Below are positions 1-9,259 of a stretch of 32,641 nt of DNA, piece after piece; position 1 is the first letter of the stretch, and the number at the start of each line of letters is the position of its first letter. A program made the position numbers and the translations under genes. Source of the stretch: Silicimonas sp. (GTDB taxonomy: Bacteria > Pseudomonadota > Alphaproteobacteria > Rhodobacterales > Rhodobacteraceae); NCBI GenBank assembly GCA_022340315.1, contig JAJDOD010000145.1:1-32641 (forward strand), written 5' to 3'. The notes beneath the pieces were generated by a model. The model was given only the letters and a program-made list of their open reading frames with translations, was not told the DNA's origin and did no database searches.

Positions 1-569
1 GCCTGGGGCGGCAGCTCCATCACGATCCGCGCCTCGGTCCGCCATTCCGCCAGTAGCGAGAGCCGCCCGTAGGCCTTGCTTCCGGGGCGGGCGACGATCC
101 GTTCCGCGACCTCGCGCTGGAACATCAGCGTCAGGCTTTCCCAGAAGGGCGGCCACTCCGGTGCGTCGAGCCAGCGGGTCAAAAGCGCGGTGCCGACGTT
201 GTAGGGAAGGTTCGCGGCGATCCTGACGGGTGGCGTCAGGTGTTCCGCGAAGTCGATTTCCATTGCGTCGCCGTAGAGGACAGTGAGACGACCGGAGTAG
301 GCGGCGGCAATCTCGGCCAGCGCGGGCAGGCAGCGTTCGTCCTTTTCGATGGCAACCACATGGCGTGCCCCGGAGGCGAGCAAGCCGCGCGTGAGGCCGC
401 CGGGGCCGGGGCCGATCTCGAGCACGTCCGAGCCCGTCAGTTCGCCCGCGGCGCGGGCGATCTTGGCGGTCAGGTTGAGATCGAGCAGGAAGTTCTGGCC
501 GAGCGACTTTCGCGCGCTCAGGCCGTGGCGCTGGATCACGTCGCGGAGGGGAGGCAGGTCGTCGATCAC
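1..569 (-). CDS. rsmA: 16S rRNA (adenine1518-N6/adenine1519-N6)-dimethyltransferase RsmA (KsgA), 3' end cut by window edge
   Basis: RsmA dimethylates two adjacent adenines in the 3' terminal helix of 16S rRNA, using S-adenosylmethionine, as a late 30S maturation step. About 189 of the usual ~275 residues are present. The conserved N-terminal K-S-L-G-Q-N-F segment is at residues 21-27, the SAM-binding loop [10 protein letters not shown] at 51-60, and the catalytic NLPY motif at 120-123. The start is a GTG at 567-569. It overlaps the pdxA stop as GTGA, so translation is probably coupled to pdxA. No ATG lies nearby upstream, and the GTG start puts the first conserved block at the expected distance. 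It is the last visible gene of the lptF-to-rsmA operon. The C-terminal RNA-binding part lies beyond base 1. Confidence 0.95.
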   Translation of the reverse strand, partial: MIDDLPPLRDVIQRHGLSARKSLGQNFLLDLNLTAKIARAAGELTGSDVLEIGPGPGGLTRGLLASGARHVVAIEKDERCLPALAEIAAAYSGRLTVLYGDAMEIDFAEHLTPPVRIAANLPYNVGTALLTRWLDAPEWPPFWESLTLMFQREVAERIVARPGSKAYGRLSLLAEWRTEARIVMELPPQ

Positions 570-1549
570 GCGGCCCGGGCCTTTGCCATGCGGGACGCCA
601 GGCGGATCGCGGCAATCATCGAGCCGGGATCGGCAAGCCCCTTGCCGGCGATGTCGAAAGCGGTGCCGTGGTCCGGCGAGGTGCGCACGATGGGCAGCCC
701 GAGGGTCACGTTCACGCCAGTATCGAAGGCAAGCGTCTTGGCCGGCACAAGCGCCTGGTCGTGGTACATCATGACCGCCGTGTCATAGCGCGCGCGGGCG
801 GCGGGGTGAAACATCGTGTCGGCTGGCAAAGGACCGGCGATCTGCATCCCTTCGGTGCGGAGGCGGTCGCAGACGGGTCGGATGATCGCGTCGTCCTCGG
901 ACCCCAGCATGCCGTCTTCCCCGGCGTGGGGGTTGAGGCCAGAGACGGCGATCCTGGGGCGGGCGCAGCCGAAGTCGCGGGCGAGGGCCTGATGGGTGGT
1001 GCGGATCGTGTGTTCGAGCAGGTCCTCGGTCAGTGCTGCCGACACATCCGCGAGCGGGATGTGAATGGTGGTCGGGACAACGCGCAACTCATCCGAGGCG
1101 ATCATCATGACCGGGCGATCTGCACCGGTCAGGGCACCGAGGAACTCGGTATGGCCGGGAAAGGCGAAACCGGCAAAATCCGAAAGCTGCTTCTTGGCGA
1201 TCGGCGCGGTCGTGAGTGCCGATGCCTTGCCCGCCTGCACGAGGCGCACGGCGCGCTCGATGACCTCGACCACGGCACGGGCGTTTTCGGGCGTCGGCAG
1301 GCCGGGGACGCTTTCACTGGGAAATGCGTGCGGCAGGATCGGCAGGCCCTCGGGCATCGCACTGGTGGCTGCTTCGGGACGGTCGATGCCGGCAAGCGGC
1401 ACCCCTTCAGGGAAATGCGCCGGATCGGCTATGACGAAGAATGCGACTTCGCCACGCAGGGCGCTCCAGGCTTCGGCTATCACTTCTGGCCCGACACCTG
1501 CCGGGTCGCCGCAGGACACGGCGACGGGTAAGGCGACGGTGTCCGACAT
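566..1549 (-). CDS. pdxA: 4-hydroxythreonine-4-phosphate dehydrogenase PdxA
   Basis: PdxA oxidises 4-phosphohydroxy-L-threonine with NAD in the DXP-dependent route to pyridoxal 5'-phosphate, in the cytoplasm. The 327-residue protein has normal family length. The GDPAGVGPE signature is at residues 14-22 and the substrate-binding HTEFLG at 133-138. The three divalent-metal histidines known from the E. coli enzyme correspond here to H163, H208 (NPHAGE) and H263 (MMYHDQ). [16 protein letters not shown] block follows near 290-304. The ATG at 1547-1549 lies 3 bases downstream of the surA stop, and the 3' end overlaps rsmA by 4 bases. The surA-pdxA-rsmA order matches the classical proteobacterial operon. 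Nothing unusual is seen. Confidence 0.97.
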   Translation of the reverse strand: MSDTVALPVAVSCGDPAGVGPEVIAEAWSALRGEVAFFVIADPAHFPEGVPLAGIDRPEAATSAMPEGLPILPHAFPSESVPGLPTPENARAVVEVIERAVRLVQAGKASALTTAPIAKKQLSDFAGFAFPGHTEFLGALTGADRPVMMIASDELRVVPTTIHIPLADVSAALTEDLLEHTIRTTHQALARDFGCARPRIAVSGLNPHAGEDGMLGSEDDAIIRPVCDRLRTEGMQIAGPLPADTMFHPAARARYDTAVMMYHDQALVPAKTLAFDTGVNVTLGLPIVRTSPDHGTAFDIAGKGLADPGSMIAAIRLASRMAKARAA

Positions 1550-1552
1550 CGC

Positions 1553-2770
1553 TCAGTTGGTCGCGAAGTCGATGACTTCAGTCTCGGCGCGAAGCTGGCT
1601 GAGGTAGTGCGCGGCGGCGGTTCCGAGCCGCACATTGAGGATGCGATTGCCGGCAATCTCGAGATCGACCGCGTTTTCGGTCGCGGGTTGGCGCTGACAC
1701 AGCATGAGAACCGTGGCATTGCCGCCTCGTGTCACCGAGGTCGAGATCTCGCCCTCGTCGAGCCCGGCAAGTGCTGCGCGCAAATCGGCAGGGATTGCGG
1801 AGATCTGTCTTGTCTCGCGGACCAGGCGTTCGGCGGGCAGTCCCCGGGCGATGCCATAGAAGTCGTCACACACATCAACCTGCCTGGCGACACGCTGCGC
1901 TTCGGCGCTGCCGCCGGTGACCACAAACAGCGCGTAGTCGATGGCGAGCGTGTCCGGCGTCCCGGGGGCGACGGTTTGCACGTCGCGCATCAGATAAATG
2001 CCGATGGCGTTTTCCAGCGTGATAGGGCGGCTGACCTGTCCGGGTCGCAGGGCGCCGATGGTCGATCGGACTTCGACTGGAAGCGAGTCCAGCGCAGCCC
2101 AGCCAAGTTCGCCGCCTCGCGAGGACGATACCGCGATCGAGACCTGGCGTGCGGCGGTGGAGAACGCGGCGGGGTCGGTCAGGCGCATCAACTCGGTCGC
2201 ACGCAGCATCGAGGCGCGCTGCGTCTCGGGCGTATTGGCCGGCAACAAGATCTCCGAGAGCAGAACGCGCACGCCGCCCTCGGTCCCATTGAGTGCCAGA
2301 GCCCGGCGGGCCTGGCTTTCGTCAATCGTCGCCTGGAGGGCTTCACCGAAACGCGCCCGAATGGTCTCGCGCCACGCGACGCCCGCGATGAAGAAATCCC
2401 GGACGGTGGCCTGGCTGATACCACGCTCTTGCGTGATGGTCAGAAACTGGTCGGAAGTCAGGTTGGCTCGCGCGGCGAACTCGGAAATTCCCTCGTCCAC
2501 CTGCTCGGGTGTGACCTCGATCTGCTGCTCCCTCGCGGCGGCGAGCTGCAATGCCTCGTTGATGAGTTGTTCCCGCGCCAGGTTGCGCACGTCTCCGGGC
2601 GCGCCGAGAAGGGTCAGGAAAGTTGCGCGCTGGTCGATCTGGTACCGCGTAACGATGCTGTCGCCGACTTGAAGCTCGGGGCTGAAGCGGCCTTGTGCCA
2701 CTACAGGCGCCGCAAGCGAGGCGACTCCGATCAGAAGCGTCAGAACAACAATAAACCCTTGTCGTATCAC
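1553..2770 (-). CDS. surA: SurA-type periplasmic peptidyl-prolyl isomerase/chaperone
   Basis: SurA escorts unfolded outer-membrane proteins, including LptD, across the periplasm. The 405-residue protein starts with a hydrophobic signal peptide ending near A-A-P-V-V-A-Q-G (residues 20-27). A SurA N-terminal helical domain follows at roughly 30-150. A single parvulin-like (PPIC) region at about 165-265 includes a GGELGW stretch and an IGIYLMRDV strand. A remnant second domain follows. The start is GTG (2768-2770), with a GAGGG ribosome site 7 bases upstream. The gene begins 4 bases after the lptD stop. Sequence similarity to enteric SurA is weak in the catalytic part, so chaperone activity is safer than isomerase activity. 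Gene order is strong support for the name. Confidence 0.88.
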   Translation of the reverse strand: MIRQGFIVVLTLLIGVASLAAPVVAQGRFSPELQVGDSIVTRYQIDQRATFLTLLGAPGDVRNLAREQLINEALQLAAAREQQIEVTPEQVDEGISEFAARANLTSDQFLTITQERGISQATVRDFFIAGVAWRETIRARFGEALQATIDESQARRALALNGTEGGVRVLLSEILLPANTPETQRASMLRATELMRLTDPAAFSTAARQVSIAVSSSRGGELGWAALDSLPVEVRSTIGALRPGQVSRPITLENAIGIYLMRDVQTVAPGTPDTLAIDYALFVVTGGSAEAQRVARQVDVCDDFYGIARGLPAERLVRETRQISAIPADLRAALAGLDEGEISTSVTRGGNATVLMLCQRQPATENAVDLEIAGNRILNVRLGTAAAHYLSQLRAETEVIDFATN

Positions 2771-2774
2771 GTCT

Positions 2775-4895
2775 TTACCCTCTGCACCGTCTTAGCCTTG
2801 TCGTGTCGTTCCCGCGGCCGCCGATACCGGTCAGCGAGACACGGAAGCCAAACTCCGTCGTCGGGTCCACACTAGTGGAGTCCGCGAAGCGACGCGAGAC
2901 CGAAAGCGAAAGATCAACACATTCCGAGCGATAGCCTAATCCGATGCCCGTGCGCGTGGCCCGGTTGGCATTGAAGTCGTAGCGCCAGTTGGCCATCGCA
3001 GTCCAGCGGTCGTCGATCTCGTAGGCGCCGTCAAAGCTCCATTCCTCGAGCCTTTCGGTGCGGTCTTCCGAGGGTTCGGGGACGGCGAAAAGGTAGTTGG
3101 TGCCGAACCGCGCCCGCTCACCCTTCCAATCGAGACGGGTTTCCGAGAGCGTGAAGCGGATATCGGAATCGAAGAGCGAGCGCGAGATCACCTGAAGCTT
3201 GTCGCCAAGCGTAAGCCGGCTGGACAGCATCCATTCCGAGCGGTCGCCTTCCAGACCTGAGCCTTCGCCAAAGCCGAGATCGCCGGTCAGGTTGGCGACG
3301 CGGCCGAGCGCCATGTCCAGCACCCAACCGTCGGGATCGGTGCGTTGCCACGAGGCGCCGACGGCTACACGGAGGCCGTCTTCGGCACCGTCGAAGCCGG
3401 GATAGCGGGTGGGCGAGAACAGGTTCGCCTCGTCGAATTCGACCACGCGGCTGTCTTCGAGCGGGACCGGGTCGCCGCCGGTGTCGGAGATGTCGATCCT
3501 GACGATGGGTTCGAGCACCTCGGTGCCGCCATCGCGCGTCCGGCGCGAAAACGGCCAGCGCAATTCGGCCGCGGCGCGCGGGACGGTGCGGGTCAGGGAG
3601 CCTGCGAAGTTGCTGTCCTGCGCGATGGAATAGCCGTCGGTGCGCAGACCGACCTCGGTGCTGGCGAGGATTCCCGGGGAAAATGTCCAAGCCCGCTTCC
3701 AGTTGATCTCGGCGCTGATGCGCGAGACGTCGCGGCCGAGGATATCGGCAGACGAGGTGCGCTCGAGTGCATAGAGACCGATCTGCGCCGTCGTCTTGCC
3801 GCCGAAGGAGAGGTCGGGGATTTCGCGCAGGTACTGGAATTCGACGAATTGATCGGGGAGCGTATCGCTGATCGGGATCTCGCTCTCCCGCAGCGTCCGG
3901 AATTTCGAGACCGAGGCGCGGAAACGGTCGCGCTCGCGGACGCGCGAGAAGGCCAACCGGTTGGTCAGGCGGTCTTTTTCGGAATATCCGTATTCAAATA
4001 GGTATGCCGGGTCGGAGACGAATTCGAGCTGACCGGTCATGGTGTAGCCGCGGGCAAGTTGGAACTCGCCGGTTCCGAAGAAGTAGCCACGGGTGTCGCG
4101 CACGTCGTCGTGGCTCATTGCGCCAATAGCGGCGATGCGGCCGTCCCGGAAGAGGTGTCGGTAGTCGAACTCGAGCGTTTGCGTCGAGCTTGTCAGATAG
4201 GGCGTGAGGGTGATGTCGGCGTGATCGCCCAGGGTGACGAAATAGGGGATTTTTATCCCGGTGCCGAGTTCGGACGAGGAACTGATCTGCGGGATCAGGA
4301 AGCCGGTGTACCGCTCAACGCTTGGGTCGGGAATTCGCATGCGCGGGAAGTAGAACACCGGGACACCGGCGACGCGGAATTGCGCATCCTCGAAGTAGAG
4401 CTGCCGTCTATGGTCGTCGTGGATGACCCGGCTTGCGCGGATTTCCCAGAACGGTACCGGGTTCTTCGCGCAAACCTCGCAGGAGGACGCCACGACGCGG
4501 TCTAGACGTGTGTAACGGGCATCGACGCGCGCGATCTCGTTTGCAGCCAGTTGCAACTGCTGGTCAAGGACGAGACGGGCCGAGACGAGGACGCCGTTGC
4601 GGAGATCGCGATCCAGTTGCGCTTCGTCGGCCAGCAGCAGCGAGCCGTCGGTATCGGTGATGCGGATCGGGCCGGAAATGGTGAGCCGGTCGCCGTTGCG
4701 GCTGTAGGTGACCTGCCGCGCGGTCAGACGCGTGCCCTGATAGAACACCTCGACATTTCCGGTCGCAACGATGCGCCCGGCAGGATCGACGGCGATGCTG
4801 TCGGCGATGAGCGAGGCGAGGTCCTGAGCGACCGAGGGCCGCGGAAAGGCGGCGAGAAGCGCCAGGATGAGGGCCAGGAGGGCGGCGCGCATCAT
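2775..4895 (-). CDS. lptD: LPS-assembly protein LptD (OstA/Imp)
   Basis: LptD is the outer-membrane beta-barrel that, with LptE, inserts lipopolysaccharide into the outer leaflet. It is 706 residues long. It has a signal peptide (1-24, ending S-V-A-Q), an OstA/LptA-like beta-jellyroll (about 30-140), and then a long barrel domain rich in alternating aromatic strands. Four cysteines are placed to form interdomain disulfides: C139 and C142 in a C-x-x-C at the jellyroll/barrel junction, and C659 and C704 near the C-terminus. The open frame extends upstream to about 5357, but that part overlaps lptG. The ATG at 4893-4895 overlaps the lptG stop as ATGA and begins the signal peptide, so it is the chosen start; the next codon is also ATG. 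The stop TAA is 4 bases before surA. Confidence 0.94.
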   Translation of the reverse strand: MMRAALLALILALLAAFPRPSVAQDLASLIADSIAVDPAGRIVATGNVEVFYQGTRLTARQVTYSRNGDRLTISGPIRITDTDGSLLLADEAQLDRDLRNGVLVSARLVLDQQLQLAANEIARVDARYTRLDRVVASSCEVCAKNPVPFWEIRASRVIHDDHRRQLYFEDAQFRVAGVPVFYFPRMRIPDPSVERYTGFLIPQISSSSELGTGIKIPYFVTLGDHADITLTPYLTSSTQTLEFDYRHLFRDGRIAAIGAMSHDDVRDTRGYFFGTGEFQLARGYTMTGQLEFVSDPAYLFEYGYSEKDRLTNRLAFSRVRERDRFRASVSKFRTLRESEIPISDTLPDQFVEFQYLREIPDLSFGGKTTAQIGLYALERTSSADILGRDVSRISAEINWKRAWTFSPGILASTEVGLRTDGYSIAQDSNFAGSLTRTVPRAAAELRWPFSRRTRDGGTEVLEPIVRIDISDTGGDPVPLEDSRVVEFDEANLFSPTRYPGFDGAEDGLRVAVGASWQRTDPDGWVLDMALGRVANLTGDLGFGEGSGLEGDRSEWMLSSRLTLGDKLQVISRSLFDSDIRFTLSETRLDWKGERARFGTNYLFAVPEPSEDRTERLEEWSFDGAYEIDDRWTAMANWRYDFNANRATRTGIGLGYRSECVDLSLSVSRRFADSTSVDPTTEFGFRVSLTGIGGRGNDTTRLRRCRG

Positions 4896-5992
4896 CCGTC
4901 TTCCAGATGCAGCAGAAGGCCGAGCGGGAGAAGCAGGGCGGCCACGGGCGGCCCCCACGCGGCAAGAACGATGGGGATCTGACCGTTCTCGCCAAGGATC
5001 GCGGCGAAGTTCTGGATGAAGTAGAGCGTGAAGCCAAGCCCGAGAGCGGCGAGAACCATGACGCCGGTGCGCCCGAAGCGGGTATGGCGCATGGTGAAGC
5101 CCGCGCCGACCAGGACCATTGCGGCGAGCAGGACCGGCAATGCGAGTTCGCGGTGAAAGAATGTCCGGTGGACACGGGCCGAGAAGCCCGCGGCCTCCAG
5201 TCGGGCAATGAAACCGGGCAGTTCCCAGATCGGTATCGCGGAGGGCGTGCCGAAGCTGTCGAGGATCTGGCTGCGGGTGAGGTTCGAGGCAAGGCTGAGG
5301 GCCGGGGTCTCGAAACTGTCGACCTCGGGGATCAGCGCGTTGGTGTCGAAGCGCCATTCCTTGGCGTCCTTGATGGTCCAGGCACCTTCGACCAGTGCCG
5401 CCTCGCGCGCTTCGATGCGGTAGGTTGGCGTGCCGTCGGAGGAGAAACCCAGGAACGTCACGCCAAATAGCGTGGTTCCGTCGAGATTCGCGCGTTCGGC
5501 GCGGATCACCGTCTGTTCGTCCTTGTTCCCTTGCCGGAGCCAGAGCCCTTCCTCGCTGACCGAAAGTGTCGAAGCGACCCCGGATATGCGTGTCGTCATC
5601 GCTTCGCGCTGCTTCTGGGTCGCGGCGACGATGGGGTTGCCGATGGCCACCGCCAACATGCCGAGGATAAGCGACAGCAGGATCGGCGCCGCGAGACTGG
5701 TCATGGCCGAGCGGCCGGAGGCGCGGGTAACCACGAGTTCCGACGACCGCGCGAGGCCGAGGAACAGCGCGAGCGTCGCGAGGATCATGATCAGCGGAAG
5801 AATGCGGTAGAGCGACGACGGCACCGACAGGAGGGCCAGGAGCATCATCGTTCCGAATCCCGCATCGTCATTGCCGCCGAAGCGCCGGATCTGGTCGATC
5901 AGCCCGGTCAGCAGCAGGATGGCGAAGAAGATGAAGAGCACGGAAAAAAAGCTCTTTAGGAAGCGTCGCCCGAAGTAGAGGTGGAGCGTCAT
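4892..5992 (-). CDS. lptG: LPS export ABC transporter permease LptG
   Basis: LptG pairs with LptF to form the inner-membrane permease of the LptB2FG machine, which extracts LPS and passes it to LptC. The 366-residue protein has the YjgP/YjgQ layout. Its N-terminus has the typical amphipathic stretch plus a first membrane helix (residues 10-35). Two more helices precede a large periplasmic beta domain (about 120-265). Three C-terminal membrane helices follow at 275-360. Its ATG overlaps the lptF stop as ATGA, and its stop overlaps the lptD start in the same way. The LptF-before-LptG order is standard. LptA, LptB and LptC are not in the window. Confidence 0.93.
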   Translation of the reverse strand: MTLHLYFGRRFLKSFFSVLFIFFAILLLTGLIDQIRRFGGNDDAGFGTMMLLALLSVPSSLYRILPLIMILATLALFLGLARSSELVVTRASGRSAMTSLAAPILLSLILGMLAVAIGNPIVAATQKQREAMTTRISGVASTLSVSEEGLWLRQGNKDEQTVIRAERANLDGTTLFGVTFLGFSSDGTPTYRIEAREAALVEGAWTIKDAKEWRFDTNALIPEVDSFETPALSLASNLTRSQILDSFGTPSAIPIWELPGFIARLEAAGFSARVHRTFFHRELALPVLLAAMVLVGAGFTMRHTRFGRTGVMVLAALGLGFTLYFIQNFAAILGENGQIPIVLAAWGPPVAALLLPLGLLLHLEDG

Positions 5993-7113
5993 GGGCTGCG
6001 CCTCCGCCTTCGGAAGAGCGCGGGCCGGTCCGCCAGCAGGAGCAGGCCAAACACCATGAGGACACCCACGAGGGGGCCGAGATAGGCAAGCGGCCAGGCG
6101 CTTTCGTTCGACTGCACCGCGCCCTGGCCTGCCTGGGTCAGGATCTGCACGAAGATCAACGCCGCGATCGCGCCCATGATCTGGCGCCAGATCCCGAAGC
6201 GCGAGAAGCCGCCCACCAGGAGTGCCGCGAAGCCGATGAGTGGTGCGACAAGACCGTTCAGGGCATTGCCGATCCGCTCATGCGCTTCGGCGATCAGCCG
6301 TGAACGCGAGGACCCGGTGATGGCTTGCGTCGCGGGGGTGGCGGCGAAAAGCGCGGCTGTTGTCAGTTCGTTCGGGCTGCGGTGATCGGGTTGAACGCCG
6401 GCGACGAGGCCTTCGAGGTTGAAGGCGAAGTCGTCGAAGCGCGTGACCGAAAGCCGTCGGCTGGCATTGTCATAGACCTGGGCCATGCCGTCGATCATCA
6501 CCAGGCTCGGCGCTGCGTCGCCTCTTACAAGGAGTGCCTCGCGCGCGGTGTAGGTCACCCGGCGCGCGGGGTCGCGGGTGTCGGAGAGAAAGATGTTCGT
6601 GAGCACGCCCAGCGGTGTGATCTCGCGGATGTAGAAGGTCACGCCATCGGCAGGGTGCAGGAAGCGGCCTTCGGAGAGAAGCCGCGCGGTCATGTTTTGC
6701 GAGACCTCGGCGGTGCGGTCGGTAAGCCGGGCCGAGGAGATCGGCACCAGGACATGGGCGAGAATGGAGGACAGGATGAAGATGAACACACCGAAGATCG
6801 CCACCGGGCGGATCAGCCGCCAGGGCGAGAATCCGGTGGCCTGGACCACGACAAGTTCGCTTTCGCTCATCATCCGGTTGGTGGCATAGACCGTGCCCGC
6901 GAAGGCCGCGATGGGCAGCACGATGCGGATGACGTTGGGCAAGGTGAGCGCGGTGAATTCGAGGAATACCGCCGCCGACTGACCGTTGGCGATCAACTGG
7001 TCGAAGAGGACGACGGCGCGATTCACCCAGTAGACCAGCACCAGCACGAGCGCGAAGAACCCGAAGAGCATAAGCAACTGGGAAAGAAGATATCTGTCGA
7101 ATCGACCGGTCAT
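5989..7113 (-). CDS. lptF: LPS export ABC transporter permease LptF
   Basis: This is the partner permease of LptG in LPS transport. The 374-residue protein begins MTGRFDRYLLSQLL and has an N-terminal membrane helix at about 12-35. A typical S-E-L-V-V-V-Q-A-T-G-F-S-P segment lies just after the second helix, the coupling region conserved in this family. A periplasmic domain and three C-terminal helices follow. The open frame continues upstream to 7536 but would run over the pepA gene on the other strand. The ATG at 7111-7113 gives the normal family N-terminus and is preferred. It is the first gene of the minus-strand operon and diverges from pepA, the same lptF/pepA arrangement as in E. coli. 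Confidence 0.93.
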   Translation of the reverse strand: MTGRFDRYLLSQLLMLFGFFALVLVLVYWVNRAVVLFDQLIANGQSAAVFLEFTALTLPNVIRIVLPIAAFAGTVYATNRMMSESELVVVQATGFSPWRLIRPVAIFGVFIFILSSILAHVLVPISSARLTDRTAEVSQNMTARLLSEGRFLHPADGVTFYIREITPLGVLTNIFLSDTRDPARRVTYTAREALLVRGDAAPSLVMIDGMAQVYDNASRRLSVTRFDDFAFNLEGLVAGVQPDHRSPNELTTAALFAATPATQAITGSSRSRLIAEAHERIGNALNGLVAPLIGFAALLVGGFSRFGIWRQIMGAIAALIFVQILTQAGQGAVQSNESAWPLAYLGPLVGVLMVFGLLLLADRPALFRRRRRSP

Positions 7114-7293
7114 CTGCGCGCCTTGGAGCCTCACCGCGACACTAGACGATGCGGGGGCCGAGGAAAACAGAGAGCAGCGAAGTTCTGCTTGGGTTGTCCT
7201 GCCGAGCCCCTTTGGAAAAATCGGGATGACGGCGCGGGGGTGGCACACTAGGGTCGGCGCGGACACGTCACCAGAGAAAGAGAGCCTTCCGCA
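7114..7293. promoter_or_regulatory. Divergent intergenic region between lptF and pepA
   Basis: This 180-base gap must hold the promoters of both the lptFGD-surA-pdxA-rsmA operon and pepA-holC, because both genes start from it in opposite directions. For pepA, an A/G-rich AGAGAAAGAGAG stretch about 10 bases before the ATG may act as a ribosome site. I could not identify a convincing -35/-10 pair in either direction. Confidence 0.45.
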
Positions 7294-8766
7294 ATGGCCG
7301 ATCTGCCTTCCATGGACTTCACTGCACCTGACCTCGAAGCCATAGCCGGTGCCGCAGGGCATGTCTGCGTCTTCATCCCCGAGAACGGCAAGTTCGACCG
7401 CATGGCGCGGCGCGTAAACCGGCTGACGCGGGGTGCGCTGCAGCGGCTCGTAGAAAGCGAGAGGTTCGGCAAGCTGAAGCCCGGCGAGGCCATCACCTTG
7501 CCTTATCCGAGCGGCATGGCGGCGGACGGTCTGCATGTCGTCCGGATGGAGCGCCGGACGCGGGGGCAGGTTGCGCGCGAAGCGGGTGCGACGCTGGGGG
7601 CCGCACTTGGCAAGAGCGGCGCGCTGATCCTGTCACCAGGGCTCAAGGGCGCCGAGGATGTGCTGCTTGGGGTTCTGCTGCGCGCCTACAGCTTCGACCG
7701 GCACAAGACCGGGGACGATGCGGCCTCGCCCGGCAGGCTGACGGTGATGACGAGTGACGAGGAGCTGGCCGATCGCGCCGGGACGCTTGAGGCGCTGGCA
7801 TCCGGCGTGCGGTTCACGCGCGATCTGGTCAACGAGCCGTCGAATGTGCTGACGACGACCGAGTTCGCCGACAGGCTGGCGGCGCTTTCGGGGCTGGGCC
7901 TGAAGGTCGAGGTGCTGGAGGAGCCCGATCTGGAGAAGCTCGGCATGCGGACGTTGCTTTCGGTGGGCCAGGGCTCGGAGAGTCCGTCGAAGGTCGTTGT
8001 GATGCAGTGGTCGGGCGGCGGCGACGAGGCGCCGGTGGCCCTGGTCGGCAAGGGCGTGGTCTTCGATACGGGGGGCATCTCCTTGAAGCCGGCGGCGGGC
8101 ATGGAGGAGATGACGATGGACATGGGCGGTGCCGGCGTCGTGGCCGGGGTGATGCAGGCCGTCGCGATGCGGAAGGCACGCGCGAATGTCGTCGGACTGG
8201 TCGGCCTGGTTGAGAACATGCCGGACGGAAAGGCAACGCGGCCCGGTGACGTGGTACGCTCGATGAAGGGCGATACGGTCGAGATCATCAACACCGATGC
8301 CGAGGGGCGGCTCGTTTTGTGCGACGTGATGTGGTACGCGCAGGAGCGGTTCAAACCAACGGCGATGGTCGATCTGGCGACGCTGACGGGGGCCGTTATC
8401 ATCGCGCTCGGGCATGAGAATGCGGGCGTCTTCTCCAACGACGATGCGCTGGCCAAGGCGTTTCTCGATGCCGCGGGAGCCGAGGGCGAGGGCGCGTGGC
8501 GCCTGCCGCTTGGCGAGGGCTACGACAAGCAGTTGAAGAGCCGGATCGCGGACATGAAGAACGTGGGCGGCCGTCCCGCGGGTTCGGTGACGGCGGCGCA
8601 GTTCCTGGCACGGTTCGTGAAGGAGGACGTGCCTTGGGTGCATCTCGATATCGCGGGCGTGGCCAGCCGGTCGGACGGCACGAAACTGGCGCCGAAAGGG
8701 GCGACGGGCTGGGGTGTTCTGGCGTTGAACCGGATGATTGCCGACCGGTTCGAGGTGGGCGGTTAG
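7294..8766 (+). CDS. pepA: Leucyl aminopeptidase PepA (peptidase family M17)
   Basis: PepA is a cytosolic two-metal aminopeptidase that removes N-terminal residues from peptides and normally forms a hexamer. At 490 residues it has full family length: an N-terminal macrodomain-like half (1-165) and a C-terminal catalytic half. The metal ligands correspond to K253, D258, D276, D335 and E337. The diagnostic NTDAEGRL octapeptide is at residues 333-340, and its arginine R339 is the catalytic bicarbonate-binding residue of the family. The ATG at 7294 follows a purine-rich tract. The gene is followed after one base by holC, as in E. coli. In some bacteria PepA also binds DNA; nothing here tests that. 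Confidence 0.96.
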   Translation: MADLPSMDFTAPDLEAIAGAAGHVCVFIPENGKFDRMARRVNRLTRGALQRLVESERFGKLKPGEAITLPYPSGMAADGLHVVRMERRTRGQVAREAGATLGAALGKSGALILSPGLKGAEDVLLGVLLRAYSFDRHKTGDDAASPGRLTVMTSDEELADRAGTLEALASGVRFTRDLVNEPSNVLTTTEFADRLAALSGLGLKVEVLEEPDLEKLGMRTLLSVGQGSESPSKVVVMQWSGGGDEAPVALVGKGVVFDTGGISLKPAAGMEEMTMDMGGAGVVAGVMQAVAMRKARANVVGLVGLVENMPDGKATRPGDVVRSMKGDTVEIINTDAEGRLVLCDVMWYAQERFKPTAMVDLATLTGAVIIALGHENAGVFSNDDALAKAFLDAAGAEGEGAWRLPLGEGYDKQLKSRIADMKNVGGRPAGSVTAAQFLARFVKEDVPWVHLDIAGVASRSDGTKLAPKGATGWGVLALNRMIADRFEVGG

Positions 8767-8767
8767 C

Positions 8768-9226
8768 ATGGGTGCTGCCTATTTCTACCACCTGACCGAG
8801 CGGCCCTTGGAGGCGACGCTTCCGGTGCTTCTGGGCAAGGCCTTGGACGCCGGTTGGCGGGTCGAGGTGCGCGGCCGCGATGCGGACATGCTCGAGCGGC
8901 TGGACCGGCATCTTTGGCTGGGCGACGGGTTCCTGCCGCATGGCATGTCCGGCGGCGAACATGATGCCGAGCAGCCGGTTCTGTTGACGACCACGCCCGG
9001 CGGCAATGGGGCCACCTGCGTGATGAGCGTGGACGGCGCCGAGGTCACGGCAGAGGAAGTGGCCGGGATGGAGCGGGTTTGCATTCTCTTCAACGATGCC
9101 GACGTCTCGGCGGTCGAGACTGCGCGCAGTCAGTGGCGGGCGCTGACCGAGGCGGGTGCGGCGGCGCAGTACTGGGCCGAGGAGGGCGGTCGGTGGGTGA
9201 AGAAGGCGGAGAGCGGCGCGGGTTGA
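8768..9226 (+). CDS. holC: DNA polymerase III subunit chi (HolC)
   Basis: The chi subunit links the clamp loader (through psi) to single-stranded-DNA-binding protein during replication. The 152-residue protein has the family pattern Y-F-Y-H-L at residues 5-9. It continues with a Rossmann-like fold, a D-x-x-L-W-x-G-x-x-F-L-P-H-G motif (L-W-L-G-D-G-F-L-P-H-G), and an acidic strand V-C-I-L-F-N-D-A-D later. The ATG at 8768 comes one base after the pepA stop, so the two are almost certainly cotranscribed. A longer frame beginning at 8738 would overlap pepA and lacks support. The 33 bases after the stop separate it from the convergent MarC gene. Confidence 0.93.
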   Translation: MGAAYFYHLTERPLEATLPVLLGKALDAGWRVEVRGRDADMLERLDRHLWLGDGFLPHGMSGGEHDAEQPVLLTTTPGGNGATCVMSVDGAEVTAEEVAGMERVCILFNDADVSAVETARSQWRALTEAGAAAQYWAEEGGRWVKKAESGAG

Positions 9227-9259
9227 TGCGCGCTTCGGGGGAACGCGGCGTGGCCGGGA

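Noticed and set aside
1607-2875. A 422-codon plus-strand frame opposite surA
   Set aside because: It is the antisense of surA and the end of lptD; composition is low-complexity and lacks domains, as expected of a GC-rich shadow frame.
4896-5357. N-terminal extension of lptD
   Set aside because: It overlaps lptG entirely, is proline/arginine-rich, and precedes a clear signal peptide.
7114-7536. N-terminal extension of lptF
   Set aside because: It overlaps the start of pepA on the other strand and would put about 140 non-conserved residues before the first membrane helix.
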